Source: JASGTU01 sp963821815 (GTDB taxonomy: Bacteria > Chloroflexota > Anaerolineae > Caldilineales > Caldilineaceae). From it: a stretch of DNA of 64,000 bases. The notes under the pieces are model-generated. The model did not search any database, was not told the DNA's origin, and worked only from the letters and a program-made list of their open reading frames with translations. Numbering within the stretch: the stretch's first letter is position 1; each line of letters starts with the position of its first letter. Below are positions 25,853 to 34,937 of this stretch, piece by piece. The stretch lies in assembly GCA_963821815.1 (NCBI GenBank), contig CAWGFG010000006.1, positions 1,736,001 through 1,800,000 on the forward strand. Reading direction: 5' to 3'. The position numbers and the translations under genes are program-made.

Positions 25853-26224
25853 CTACTCGAAGCTGCCGCGTGCCACAAGCAATATGCCGGCGCATATGAC
25901 TAAGATTCCTGCCCAACGCAGCGGAGGGATTTCCTCGCCGAGGAAAAATCGGGAGACGAGCGCAATGAGCACAAAATTCAGTGCAAGGAATGGATAGGCA
26001 ATGCTCAGATCTACGCGCGACAACACAGCGATCCACGCTAACGCACCAACGCCATAGAGCGCTAGCCCGAGCAATACCAGAGGGGATGTCAGAATCATAC
26101 GGATAAGCGTGACCACGCCGCCTGCTGCATCGGACGCGCCAGGTTGGCTGACCCCAAGCTTGATGGCAGTCTGACCTGCGACGCCAGTCGTGACAGAAAG
26201 CAGTATCAACCACCAGTATTCCAT
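25853..26224 (-). CDS. small EamA/SMR-type transporter, four membrane helices
   Basis: A 123-residue membrane protein with four helices, ending 'AGILVICAGILLVARGSF'. The 'YPFLALNFVLIALVSRFFLG' and 'EEIPPLRWAG' segments are typical of half-size EamA/DMT proteins such as the ArnE/ArnF flippase subunits and EmrE-like pumps, which work as dimers. Start set at ATG 26224 ('MEYWWLILLSVTTG'), because the 29 upstream codons back to 26311 are not family-like; the ribosome binding site is weak. Substrate unknown. Confidence 0.75.
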   Translation of the reverse strand: MEYWWLILLSVTTGVAGQTAIKLGVSQPGASDAAGGVVTLIRMILTSPLVLLGLALYGVGALAWIAVLSRVDLSIAYPFLALNFVLIALVSRFFLGEEIPPLRWAGILVICAGILLVARGSFE

Positions 26225-26397
26225 AAGCTGACTTTTCGCTGTTTGCGGAACCATATATGCTCCGACTGAGCAGACAACGTTCGCCTGCCCATAATGTGTT
26301 GGATTTTGCATTCACACTGTACGCATCGTACAAAAATCAGTGCAGATGCTAGATACGGAGAGAGTCGCCAAAACGTAAGTTCATAGCGACTCCCAGA

Positions 26398-26470
<73 letters not shown>

Positions 26471-26487
26471 GCATCTCTGACCGAGAC

Positions 26488-26517
26488 ACTATAGCATAGC
26501 CGCATCAGTTGAGCCAA
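26488..26517 (-). promoter_or_regulatory. promoter of tRNA-Lys
   Basis: Minus strand TTGGCT (26517-26512), 18-bp spacer, TATAGT (26493-26488), 18 bp before the mature 5' end. Confidence 0.7.
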
Positions 26518-26589
26518 ACAGAGAACCGAATTTACGCGCCGTATCTTCTTCAGGTAAGACAACAAATTCGCATTGGACAATGGTGTCGA

Positions 26590-27570
26590 TCATGGCGATG
26601 TTGGTGCTTCAACCGGCGGCACAACTAGAAATGCGACAGGCGGCGACTGGGCAATCACTGTTCCGTCGGCGCCAAGCGCTTCCACCATAGCAATGTAGCT
26701 GCCGACGACCAGATTGTCGTCCGGCTCCAAGCGCCACTCCTCACGCGAATTCACAACTGCATCGGCAACGGCTTCTTCATTGAGACGCAGCCTCACTTGC
26801 ATACCAGGAATTCCGTTGCCATGAAAGACAGTCGGACCAGAACGCAACTTCGCCGCCGGAACAGGGAAGCGAATATACGGTGTCGCCAGAGACGGCGGCC
26901 CCTGCTCGCCCGCCCCAAGCACAAATACGACAATGGCGGGTGTTGCGTCCAATAGCTTTCCGCTCCCGTCTAACTCGCGCAGCGTGATAATATGCTGACC
27001 GGGAGTTAGCTGCTCGTCCAGCGGTATGTACCAGAGTCCGCGAGTATCCACATCTGCCACGCCTAGATAGGCTTCGTCGCCGGTGGGAACAGGCGCTTGG
27101 CTCAGATCCGCCCGCATGACAGGCTGATTGTAGACTTCGATGCGACTGAACGCCTGCCCCGTGCCTGAGAGAACGGTGATGCCGTTCGATGCGACGATGG
27201 CATTGGTGCCGAAAGTGGATAGCGTCAGAGGCAAATTCGCCACGCCATGTGGGCTAGGTGGCATGGTAAGTTGCTCTGCTCCGGACGCCGTGGTTGCTTC
27301 AACTTCACCGCCGCTAAATTGAGTGGCGCTTGCTGAGTCCTGCTCGCCACCGGTAGACTGTTGCAGATCGCTCGGTTGCCGGAGTGCGGCATCCGACCAT
27401 ACTACATTGGAGAGGTCTTCACCGACTGGCGTAGCATTGGTGATGTTGAAGTCAGCGCCAAAGAGTGTTCCCAACAGTAGTACGAGAAAGAGTAGAACAA
27501 TCGTCAGCAGCTTCCACCGGTCAAATGACCAATCGAAATAAGGCGCGTTCTGAAACGGCTCGCGAGTCAT
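26590..27570 (-). CDS. membrane-anchored protein with Ig-like repeats
   Basis: A 326-residue protein. One membrane helix at about 20-41 ('LLTIVLLFLVLLLGTLFGA') after a short cytoplasmic start, then a Ser/Thr/Gln-rich linker and two beta-rich units resembling bacterial Ig-like domains: about 125-225 ('FSRIEVYNQPV', 'GLWYIPLDEQLTPGQHIITL') and about 240-320 ('MQVRLRLNEEAVADAVVNSR', 'EWRLEPDDNLVVGSYIAMVE'). It should be an extracytoplasmic binding or structural protein; function unknown. It is encoded 10 bp after the helix-hairpin-helix protein and probably cotranscribed. Confidence 0.75.
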   Translation of the reverse strand: MTREPFQNAPYFDWSFDRWKLLTIVLLFLVLLLGTLFGADFNITNATPVGEDLSNVVWSDAALRQPSDLQQSTGGEQDSASATQFSGGEVEATTASGAEQLTMPPSPHGVANLPLTLSTFGTNAIVASNGITVLSGTGQAFSRIEVYNQPVMRADLSQAPVPTGDEAYLGVADVDTRGLWYIPLDEQLTPGQHIITLRELDGSGKLLDATPAIVVFVLGAGEQGPPSLATPYIRFPVPAAKLRSGPTVFHGNGIPGMQVRLRLNEEAVADAVVNSREEWRLEPDDNLVVGSYIAMVEALGADGTVIAQSPPVAFLVVPPVEAPTSP

Positions 27571-27580
27571 GAAGGGTCGC

Positions 27581-28594
27581 CTACGCCTCGTGCCTGCTGT
27601 TAGCTAGTTCGACAGCTGCTTGGATCCATCGCCCTAAGTCGAAGTCCTTCGCCTCGTCAGTGGGGAAGAGATCGCTCATTTCGTCCAAGGTAAGGCATGC
27701 GAGTTGGCCGTAGGTACAAATTCCTGCGTGATAGAGCGTCTCCTGGTCAGCCGGTGTCAGCAGTGGAATCTGCGCCAGATCGTCTGGCGTGGGACCCGAA
27801 TAGGTGGCTTCCTGCCTGTCATTTTCATCAGCAAGCAGCCGAGCAAACTCAGGCCAGTCATCCACCTTGGCGGCTGCAAACGCGCCCGTAATGGTACGCA
27901 ATTTGTCCGCGTCAGTCTCTGCTACTTGCCGCCAGGTATAGATGTCCGCATTGTACAGACGATACGTGTAGACGTTGCCGACGCCACGAATCCGAGAAAG
28001 ATCATCAGGATAGTCGTCGGAGCGAGGTATGTACGGCACTTCCGGCGCATCACTCTGTGAGGTTTGGCCTGGTGCGGGTTCGCGTTGGAGTTCCGCAGCC
28101 AGTCTGCCGACGACAGCCTTTTCGGATTCTCGATCGCCCGCCGGCTCGCGTGCGGCAGCAGCGGCAGCGACCAGCAGATCCGTGTCGCTCGCATGGGAAA
28201 CAGAAGCGGCAGCGGGCAGTACGCCACCAAAACCGTTATCCAACTCTGACTTCTCGCTGTCCAGAAATACGCCAGGGCTAGAGTACGAAACCGGGGACGC
28301 TTTACTTTGCGCTGCAGCGTCGAAAGCATCAACCGATGCCGCACCCACTGTCGACTCTGTTCCGTTGAGCATCATTCGCAACTGGGTGTTGACGGCCTTC
28401 TCCTCGGCAATCTGAGCTTCCATCTCGTCGAAACGCATTGCTTCCAGAATAAGCCTATGACGACGGTAGTGCAGCCATTCCCATAGTGTCGATGCAGTGA
28501 ATCCTAGCAAAAAGCCAGCCAGCACAAACCAGATCAATCTCAATGTCATCGGGACCGCCCTCCGGAATGCGCTCAACTTGTGTGGATTCTTCAT
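27581..28594 (-). CDS. membrane-anchored helix-hairpin-helix domain protein
   Basis: A 337-residue protein: membrane helix at about 16-36, a coiled-coil-like stretch (about 45-75, 'MRFDEMEAQIAEEKAVNTQL'), a low-complexity linker, then from about 195 two H3TH-like units: 'DDLSRIRGVGNVYTYRLYNA' with 'IYTWRQVAETDADKL', and 'DDLAQIPLLTPADQETLYHA' with 'ICTYGQLACLTLDEMSDLFP'. These units resemble the DUF4332 / flap-endonuclease-like 5' nuclease HhH domain seen in membrane proteins of Chloroflexota and cyanobacteria; nuclease activity is not shown for them. Forms a two-gene operon with the Ig-like protein. Confidence 0.75.
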   Translation of the reverse strand: MKNPHKLSAFRRAVPMTLRLIWFVLAGFLLGFTASTLWEWLHYRRHRLILEAMRFDEMEAQIAEEKAVNTQLRMMLNGTESTVGAASVDAFDAAAQSKASPVSYSSPGVFLDSEKSELDNGFGGVLPAAASVSHASDTDLLVAAAAAAREPAGDRESEKAVVGRLAAELQREPAPGQTSQSDAPEVPYIPRSDDYPDDLSRIRGVGNVYTYRLYNADIYTWRQVAETDADKLRTITGAFAAAKVDDWPEFARLLADENDRQEATYSGPTPDDLAQIPLLTPADQETLYHAGICTYGQLACLTLDEMSDLFPTDEAKDFDLGRWIQAAVELANSRHEA

Positions 28595-28649
28595 GCCTTC
28601 ACATCAGAGAAATATTCTACGTCATCATACAACGTGGGCGATTAACGTG

Positions 28650-29471
28650 TCAACGCGAGGATGGTGTTCGGGAAGCAGAGATTGTGAGGCGTTGGCGTGC
28701 CGCTTCAAAGAGGAGAATCGTGCCCGCCATGGCTGCATTGAGCGATTCTGTGGACCCTTGCATGGGAATCGACAACCCCGTGGCTTTGTGACGCACATCC
28801 ACAGATGGACCGTTTGCTTCGTTGCCGATGATGACTGCGGCTGGTTGTCGCCAGTCGACGTCGAAATAGGTTAATGGCTGGTTCGCATCGGCCATATACA
28901 GTGCGAGTTGATCGCCAAGCAGCGACCATACTGTCTCCCAGGATGTCAGCTGACGCAGGGGCAAACGGAAGTGCGCACCCATTCCGGCACGAACAACCTT
29001 GTCGTTGAACGCGTCCACAGCCTGCGGGCCGAAGATGACCAGCTCCGCACCGGCGGCTTCAGCGCTGCGCATGAGCGTGCCGGCGTTGCCAGGATCAGCC
29101 ACGCCATCTAGAATCAGTACAAGCGTCAGATGCTCGGGCAACGGTAGCGCGGGCATCTGAATCACGGCGACGACGCCTTGAGGCGAAACTGTATCGCACA
29201 GTGACTGCAACACCCGGCTACTAACCTCTGTGCTGCTGATATCTGAAGCCTGTGCGTGCTGTAGGAGTTCAGTGGCTTGCTCACGTTCCTGCATCAGCTC
29301 GGTTACGTAGTAAAGCTCTTCGAAACGGATGCCGCTGTTCAAAGCGTCCTGAACCAGGCGCACTCCTTCGATGAGAAATAGGCTAGTTCGCTGACGCTGC
29401 TGCCGGTCTTGCAGCTTTCGCGCTGCTTTGATGCGTGGATTTGTGGTGCTGGTGATCATAGTTGTCATTGT
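28650..29471 (-). CDS. TrmH-family RNA 2'-O-methyltransferase
   Basis: A SPOUT methyltransferase of about 273 residues that methylates ribose 2'-OH in rRNA or tRNA using SAM. The N-terminal SpoU_sub_bind-like part begins 'TNPRIKAARKLQDRQQRQRT'; the knot motifs are 'LILDGVADPGNAGTLMRSAE' (motif 1), 'VIIGNEANGPS' (motif 2) and 'LSIPMQGSTESLNAAMAGTI' (motif 3). The frame opens further up, but homologues begin near this ATG (29471) or ATG 29462; no strong ribosome binding site. The RNA target is not predictable. It lies just after the rplT terminator in the same direction. Confidence 0.88.
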   Translation of the reverse strand, partial: TMTTMITSTTNPRIKAARKLQDRQQRQRTSLFLIEGVRLVQDALNSGIRFEELYYVTELMQEREQATELLQHAQASDISSTEVSSRVLQSLCDTVSPQGVVAVIQMPALPLPEHLTLVLILDGVADPGNAGTLMRSAEAAGAELVIFGPQAVDAFNDKVVRAGMGAHFRLPLRQLTSWETVWSLLGDQLALYMADANQPLTYFDVDWRQPAAVIIGNEANGPSVDVRHKATGLSIPMQGSTESLNAAMAGTILLFEAARQRLTISASRTPSSR

Positions 29472-29545
29472 ATGCTGTAGGGCAAGCTGTGAACGAATCG
29501 GAAAGGCAACATGGCACAGTACTACCGGGCTACCTGTTGACAGCA

Positions 29546-29579
29546 CAAAAAACCGGCAGGAACCTTGAGGCTCCTGCCG
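29546..29579 (-). terminator. intrinsic terminator after rplT
   Basis: Minus strand CGGCAGGA...TCCTGCCG stem (29579-29554) directly followed by GTTTTTT. It closes the infC-rpmI-rplT run. Confidence 0.92.
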
Positions 29580-29621
29580 ATTGAGTCTGTTCAGTTGTAT
29601 CCGTCACATGGACCTGGCTAC

Positions 29622-29984
29622 TTATGCCTGCTCCAAGTTTTCCTTGGCTAAGTCAACCAACCTGCCGAAGGTTGCCGGATCGTGCACTGCGATGTCCGCA
29701 AGCACTTTTCGGTCAACCTGGACATTGGCGCTCTTTAGCCCGTGAATGAAACGGCTGTAGCTGAGCCCTTCAATGCGGGACGCAGCGTTGATGCGCGTGA
29801 TCCACAATCGGCGGAAGTCACGCTTCCGGTTGCGTCGGTCACGATACGCATAGAACAGGGATTTCAACATGGCCTCATTGGCTCGACGGAACAGCTTCGA
29901 GCGCGTACCATATTGGCCCTTTGTGAATTTCAGTACTTTCTTATGTCGCGCGTGGGCGACCACACCATTTCTTACTTTAGGCAT
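29622..29984 (-). CDS. rplT: 50S ribosomal protein L20
   Basis: A 120-residue, strongly basic protein, full family length, with the conserved 'KGQYGTRSKLFRRANEAMLK' and 'YAYRDRRNRKRDFRRLWITR' blocks. L20 binds 23S rRNA early in 50S assembly and in many bacteria represses its own operon. GGAAGGA precedes the ATG by seven bases. It follows rpmI by 183 bp. Confidence 0.98.
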   Translation of the reverse strand: MPKVRNGVVAHARHKKVLKFTKGQYGTRSKLFRRANEAMLKSLFYAYRDRRNRKRDFRRLWITRINAASRIEGLSYSRFIHGLKSANVQVDRKVLADIAVHDPATFGRLVDLAKENLEQA

Positions 29985-30167
29985 TTGATTGTCCTTCCGT
30001 GATGGCGGGACTGACTTGAATCAATCCACTTTGGAGCCGGTCACGTACTAGAATACAAATTCTGAATAAAATACAACTTACAAACTATGTTACAAACCAC
30101 TAACGAATACATCCGGTAACGAACTCGCGTCCCACACGAGCAGGTGCGAACGCCCGCGCTAGCGAGG

Positions 30168-30374
30168 CTATTTTACAGCCTTGCCTGCGACCGCCTTCAC
30201 CTGCTTGATGTTTGCTTTGTTCGTTGTCGGCACGGCGTGACGGAAGTCACTGTTCGTGCTGGAATTCTTCTTGCGGCGCAAGTGGCTGCCACCGGCCTTC
30301 ATGCGCATCATCTTGCCTCGCTTGGTGATGCGAAACCGCTTCGCAGCGCCTTTATGCGTCTTCATCTTAGGCAT
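30168..30374 (-). CDS. rpmI: 50S ribosomal protein L35
   Basis: A 68-residue basic protein starting 'MPKMKTHKGAAKRFRITKRG', the canonical L35 start; a GTG three codons earlier is ignored because GAGGAG sits eight bases before ATG 30374. The usual 'HLRRKK' and 'STNSDFRHAVPTTNKANIK' segments follow, somewhat diverged from the common 'K..KR.L......' pattern. Confidence 0.97.
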   Translation of the reverse strand: MPKMKTHKGAAKRFRITKRGKMMRMKAGGSHLRRKKNSSTNSDFRHAVPTTNKANIKQVKAVAGKAVK

Positions 30375-30546
30375 AAACCACACTCCTCTGCTACTTATAT
30401 TACGGCAATCCTATGCCGAACGAATTCGGTACTATTGCCATTCCTACGTTAACTACCCTCAACAACTATAACAGACTTTACAACTAGAAACGGACTTTAT
30501 AACGTAAAACAGACGTAAACTGTTCTAGATTGACCAAACAATCAAA

Positions 30547-30564
30547 GACGGGCTAACGCCCGTC
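30547..30564 (-). terminator. terminator-like hairpin between infC and rpmI
   Basis: Minus strand GACGGGC-GTTA-GCCCGTC followed by TTTGATTGTTT, 35 bp after infC. It would separate or attenuate infC from rpmI-rplT, and could be the point of operon control. Confidence 0.75.
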
Positions 30565-30598
30565 GACAGATCCTATCAATTCCCATTACTGGGAGGCT

Positions 30599-31138
30599 CT
30601 ATGTCGGAGCCAATACCATCACCATGCTACGTCCGTCCAAAGTCGGTCGCGCCTCAACGACGGTGATATCAGACACGTCATCGGAAATCCGTTGCATGAT
30701 CTGCTGCGCGACTTCGGGATGATAGATCTCACGGCCGCGAAATCTGATTCGAACACGAGTCTTCGCGCCTTCCTTTGCAAATTTCCGAATCTTCGACAAC
30801 ACGACCTGAATGTCGTGTTCATCGGTCTTCGGGCGGAGGCGCACTTCTTTTATCTCAATCTGCTTCTGAGATTTACGCGACTCGCGTTCTCTTTTCTGTT
30901 TTTCGTAGAGGTACTTGCCATAGTCCATCAGCCGGCATACCGGCGGTTTGGCGTTCGGCGCTACCTCAACTAAGTCTAGATCCTTTTCCTCGGCAATCGT
31001 CAACGCTGCGGGAACAGTCATGATACCAAGCTGCTCACCGTCGGCGCCAATCACACGTATCTCCCTGGCACGTATGCCTTCGTTTACACGCGTGTTGTCC
31101 TGCTTAGGCGGGATATAACTAGTTCTGCGTATGAGAAT
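30599..31138 (-). CDS. infC: translation initiation factor IF-3
   Basis: IF-3 prevents premature subunit joining and proofreads the start codon. The N-domain ('NEGIRAREIRVIGADGEQLG', 'LVEVAPNAKPPVCRLMDYGK') and C-domain ('EIKEVRLRPKTDEHDIQ', 'RIRFRGREI') are complete only if translation starts upstream of the first GTG (31054). Between that GTG and the SD AAGGAG there is no in-frame ATG, GTG or TTG; ATT at 31138 or ATA at 31132 are the available starts, giving 179 or 177 residues, the normal IF-3 length. AUU initiation of infC is a known autoregulatory device in other bacteria. Confidence 0.95.
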   Translation of the reverse strand: MLIRRTSYIPPKQDNTRVNEGIRAREIRVIGADGEQLGIMTVPAALTIAEEKDLDLVEVAPNAKPPVCRLMDYGKYLYEKQKRERESRKSQKQIEIKEVRLRPKTDEHDIQVVLSKIRKFAKEGAKTRVRIRFRGREIYHPEVAQQIMQRISDDVSDITVVEARPTLDGRSMVMVLAPT

Positions 31139-31304
31139 TTTCTCCTTACCAGATTCTCTCTGGGTTTGCGGTCGATCTCAACCGACCCAATAGAAACTAT
31201 TGCGGCGTATACGAAACCGCCCATAAACTGTTAACAGTTCACGACGTCGTACTTTCTGAAGACCCAATTTGCACTAATATGAGCCCAATTCTGCCGCTTA
31301 CAAC
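31139..31304 (-). promoter_or_regulatory. infC leader region (about 166 nt)
   Basis: Between the predicted start site near 31304 and the infC SD. It contains the short hairpin GGTCG-GTTGAGAT-CGACC. In other phyla this leader binds L20 or carries other control; no known leader family is recognised here. Confidence 0.45.
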
Positions 31305-31310
31305 CTGCAA

Positions 31311-31339
31311 AGTATAACATCAACACTCTGGTTGGTCAA
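31311..31339 (-). promoter_or_regulatory. promoter of infC
   Basis: Minus strand TTGACC (31339-31334), 17-bp spacer, TATACT (31316-31311). Confidence 0.8.
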
Positions 31340-31614
31340 GTGATTGACGCGCATAAATGCCCAAACAGTCGACGGAATCTCTCGTGGCTTAAGCATATCA
31401 AGCCGTGCTGGCTGTACAACCTTCGATTCTGATCCATCCAACCGTCACGGAATCCATCAGCGCTACACATTTTGCACGATCAGCTGGTCATACCACAACA
31501 CCCAACTTGACCCGCACACGGTGCCAATGAAAGGCGCCACGTGTTTCCTGTAGAAACAAACACGAAGCAAAGCCGAGCAAGACGGGATGATTCAACGCAC
31601 ACACAGCAACAATC
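31340..31614. other. intergenic region between thrS terminator and infC promoter
   Basis: No gene recognised. The only structure noted is a small hairpin CGTGTTT/AAACACG at 31540-31564. Confidence 0.45.
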
Positions 31615-31661
31615 GAGTGCAACCCGCAGGACGAAGACTGAGCGTCCTGCGGGTTGCACTC
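31615..31661 (-). terminator. long perfect stem terminator after thrS
   Basis: GAGTGCAACCCGCAGGAC pairs perfectly over 18 bp with its complement across an 11-base loop, 35 bp past the thrS stop codon. There is no long T run, so it may act as a processing or stability element as well as a terminator. Confidence 0.75.
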
Positions 31662-31695
31662 GAAGTATGAATATCGGTTGCGGCAGACGTCTTTT

Positions 31696-33522
31696 CTAGA
31701 GTTCTGAAGAACGTTCCTCGATTCGAGAAACGACCAGATGTGCGAACTCGCCTACCGGCATGTCATTCTGCCGCTCGCCGCTGCGTTTGCGCAAGGAAAC
31801 AGTCTCATTTTCAACTTCTTGATCGCCTACAATGAGCATGTACGGCACTTTATGCAGTTGTGCGTTGCGAATCTTGGCGTTCATCCTGTCCGAACTGAAA
31901 TCCGCACTGGCCCGCACACCCTGCTCTTCCAGCATGCGCACGATGCGCACCGCATACTCGTTGTGCGAATCCGTGATAGGGATGACGGCGACCTGTTGCG
32001 GCGACAACCACACCGGGAAGTTGCCGGCATAGTGCTCAATGAGAAAGCCGATCATGCGCTCGTGCGTGCTCAAGGGCGCGCGATGAATGCACAGCGGCGT
32101 CTCTTCTTCGCCCTCGCTGTTGATATAGACCAAATCAAAGCGTTCCGGCTGTGCGAAGTCCACCTGGTTAGTTGCCAGCGTGAACTCGCGGCCGATGGCG
32201 CTCCAGATCTGCACGTCGATCTTCGGTCCATAGAAGGCCGCTTCATCCGGCACCTCCACGAAATTCACATCGCCGTTCTGCATAGCGCTCCGGACCATGT
32301 CCTCCGTCTTGAGCCACAGCCGTTGGTTATCAACATACTTCTTTCCCAAACCTTTGGTATCGTGCTTACTGAAACGCATGACATAGCGGTCGATGCCGAA
32401 CAACTTGAAGTACTTTTCATAGAGCGCGATGACGCCCATGAATTCATCCTCAAACTGCGCTTCGCTGCAATAGATGTGCGCATCATTCATCTGCATAGAG
32501 CGTACACGCATGAGTCCAAACAGCTCGCCGCTCTTCTCATAACGATAGCACGTGCCGTATTCACCGAAGCGAATGGGTAAATCGCGATAGCTGCGAGGTC
32601 GAGCAGCGAAGAGCTTGTGGTGCATGGGACAGTTCATGGGTTTGACGTAGTAGCGCACACCTTCGAGATCCATGGGCGGGTACATTGTATCGGCATAGTA
32701 GGGCAGATGACCGCTGCGCAGAAAGAGCTCTTCCTTGGATACGTGCGGCGTTCGCACCTGCTGATAGCCAGCCTCTTTCTCTGTATCCTTAGCCAGTCTT
32801 TCCAGTTCTTCAATTATGATGGCGCCGTTGGGCAGCCATAGCGGAAGTCCCGGTCCGACCTCGTCGTCGAATACAAAGATGTCCAGTTCACGACCCAGTT
32901 TGCGATGGTCGCGTTTCTTGGCCTCTTCCAAGAGATTGAGATACTCGTTTAGCTCCTTCTTGTTCTGCCAAGCCGTTCCATAGATACGCTGCAGCATGGG
33001 ATTGGCTTCGTCGCCGCGCCAGTATGCGCCGGCAACGGAGAGCAGCTTGAACGAGTCCGCCGGTATCTGCCCTGTGTTCTCCAAGTGCGGCCCGCGACAG
33101 AGGTCTTCGAACGTATCCTGCTTGTACGTACTAATGATCGTGCCACTGCCCACCTCATTGCCGTTCTCGTCCGTCGTACCTGAGGCTAGCCCTTCAATCA
33201 GCTCGAGCTTATACGGCTGATCGGCGAACAGCTCACGTGCTTCATCGGCGCTGACTTCACGGCGCAAAAACTCATACTTGCCGGCGATGATCTGCCGCAT
33301 CCGTTTCTGAATCGCCTCCAAGTCTTCCGGCGTAAACGTGATGGGCTTGCCTTCATCATCTTTGCCCAAATCAAAATCATAGTAAAAACCGGTATCGATG
33401 GGCGGTCCGATGGCGATTTTGGCTTCGGGATATAGTTCCAACACTGCTTCCGCCATGACATGTGCCGCGCTGTGTCGAATGCGATACAGCTTGTCGGCTT
33501 GTGCTTGTTCTTCACTACTCAT
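31696..33522 (-). CDS. thrS: threonyl-tRNA synthetase lacking the TGS domain
   Basis: A 608-residue class II synthetase. It starts directly with the editing domain ('RHSAAHVMAEAVLELYPEAK', about residue 17), omitting the roughly 60-residue TGS domain of E. coli ThrRS. Catalytic core: zinc ligand Cys in 'MNCPMHH', zinc His in 'NDAHIYC' and 'CIHRAPLSTHERMIG', motif 2 'YRDLPIRFGEYGTCYRYE'; anticodon-binding domain at the C-terminus ('AVIPITDSHNEYAVRIVRML'). Start is ATG 33522 with AAGGAGG five bases upstream, rather than the frame's first codon at 33537. A T-box about 1.4 kb upstream, beyond the broken peptidase gene, probably controls it. Confidence 0.96.
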   Translation of the reverse strand: MSSEEQAQADKLYRIRHSAAHVMAEAVLELYPEAKIAIGPPIDTGFYYDFDLGKDDEGKPITFTPEDLEAIQKRMRQIIAGKYEFLRREVSADEARELFADQPYKLELIEGLASGTTDENGNEVGSGTIISTYKQDTFEDLCRGPHLENTGQIPADSFKLLSVAGAYWRGDEANPMLQRIYGTAWQNKKELNEYLNLLEEAKKRDHRKLGRELDIFVFDDEVGPGLPLWLPNGAIIIEELERLAKDTEKEAGYQQVRTPHVSKEELFLRSGHLPYYADTMYPPMDLEGVRYYVKPMNCPMHHKLFAARPRSYRDLPIRFGEYGTCYRYEKSGELFGLMRVRSMQMNDAHIYCSEAQFEDEFMGVIALYEKYFKLFGIDRYVMRFSKHDTKGLGKKYVDNQRLWLKTEDMVRSAMQNGDVNFVEVPDEAAFYGPKIDVQIWSAIGREFTLATNQVDFAQPERFDLVYINSEGEEETPLCIHRAPLSTHERMIGFLIEHYAGNFPVWLSPQQVAVIPITDSHNEYAVRIVRMLEEQGVRASADFSSDRMNAKIRNAQLHKVPYMLIVGDQEVENETVSLRKRSGERQNDMPVGEFAHLVVSRIEERSSEL

Positions 33523-33649
33523 GACATCCTCCTTCACAGGGATATCTATTCAGTTTGGTCCAGAATTACAAGAGCCGGCAGGTCGGACCCGGGCTCTGTT
33601 GTTGTTCGTCTCAGCGCGCGGAGTGGCGACTGACGCTCCGGCGGTGCGA

Positions 33650-34847
33650 TTACTCCACTTCGCCAGCCAGCCAAGCAGCCGCCCACCAGGTCAACAGGAC
33701 GAGGTGGCGCAACCCTCGCCCCAATGGCTCCTTTGCTATCCACTCTTCCAGTCGATGCGCGCCTGCTCCTTCTGTGACGCCGACGCACACCGCCGGTATG
33801 CCGCGGCTGAGCGGGATATTGGCGTCTGTGCTGCTGATACGCAGCTCAACTGGCGCCTCGTGCCCCGTATCAACCAGCGCCTCAACGGCAGCCTGCGTAA
33901 GGGGGTGATCTTCCGCAATACCGCCGGAGGGACGGTCGCCGATGAGTTCGGTATCCACGGCAACGCCCCGCCTCTGCCAGATCGGCGTCTGATAGTTGGA
34001 GACCATCTCCATCACATCTGCGACGGCCTTTTCCAGGGCAGCCGTCTCCTCACTGCGCAGATCCAACTCCAGCCAAGCATCCTGCGCGATAGTGTTAATC
34101 GAGCGCCCGCCCTGAATGCGACCGATGTTGAACGTCGTGCGCGGTTCCGCGGGTACCTGCAACCGAGCGATGTCCGCCGCAAGGGAGACGAGCACATGGA
34201 TTGCACTGGCTGTGCCGAAGTCGCCCCAACTGTGACCGCCTGGCGCCTTTACGGTGATCCGGTATCGTCGCGAACCCAGCGCAGTGTGTACGACGCGACC
34301 AAGTCCCATACCCTCAATCGCAATGACAGCGCCTGTCTTTTCCTGCAGCTTGTCAATCGCTGCGCGCATGCCACGCAAATCGCCTAGGCCTTCTTCACCG
34401 ACGTTTGCCAAGACCCAGATATCAACCGGTGGCGCTGAAAGCTTCTGCAACGTTTCGATGAGGCCCAAGAGTGCAGCCACACCGGTAGAGTTGTCGCCAA
34501 TGCCTGGACCGTAGACGCGTCCCTCATCATCATCGACAGTAATGGCCAAGTCCGTATTGGCAGGAAAGACGGTGTCTGTGTGTGCGCTGACAATCAGCGC
34601 CGGACCCGAAGTTCTTCCAGGGATGCGACCGTAGACATTGTAAATACTGTCCTGAGAGACATCCTTCAGTTTCAGATCGCGAAACCGCTGTTCGACCCAA
34701 ATTGGCGCGTACCGCCTCTGCGCCGGTCGGTGCGGGAATTTGCTGAACGGAAATTGCGAGTTCCGCTATGTCATCGTTTCTCGCCAGCCAGTTACTAGCG
34801 GCTTCGAGTACGTCTGGATATGCTGCAAGATCTGAAATCATGGACAA
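33650..34847 (-). pseudogene. M20-family metallopeptidase gene with a frameshift
   Basis: Two overlapping frames together make one M20 peptidase of about 399 codons. Frame 1 from 34847 gives 'MSMISDLAAYPDVLEA' to 'QIPAPTGAEAVRA'; near 34696-34705 the homology jumps by one base to frame 2, 'WVEQRFRDLKLKDVSQD', then 'LIVSAHTDTVF' (first zinc His and catalytic Asp), 'GPGIGDNSTGV' (bridging Asp), 'NVGEEGLGD' (catalytic Glu) and the dimerisation domain 'GGHSWGDFG'. All active-site residues are present, so the break is a single indel: a recent pseudogene, a sequencing error, or programmed frameshifting. The site lies in a short AAATTTGGG-like run. Function of homologues: di/tripeptide or amino-acid-derivative hydrolysis. 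Confidence 0.8.
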
Positions 34848-34937
34848 TTATCCTGTCTTGGCTTTCTGGTTCTTCTCGGATGTAAGGATAAATTAGACTT
34901 CCTGTAAGGCTGGATTGTCGCCAGCCGTTCTCGAAAA

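Noticed and set aside
31738..32580. 280-codon open frame opposite thrS
   Set aside because: It lies wholly antisense to a well-conserved gene, with no family resemblance or ribosome binding site.
33398..34387. 329-codon open frame opposite the peptidase and thrS
   Set aside because: Antisense shadow of the M20 peptidase coding sequence; composition is not protein-like.
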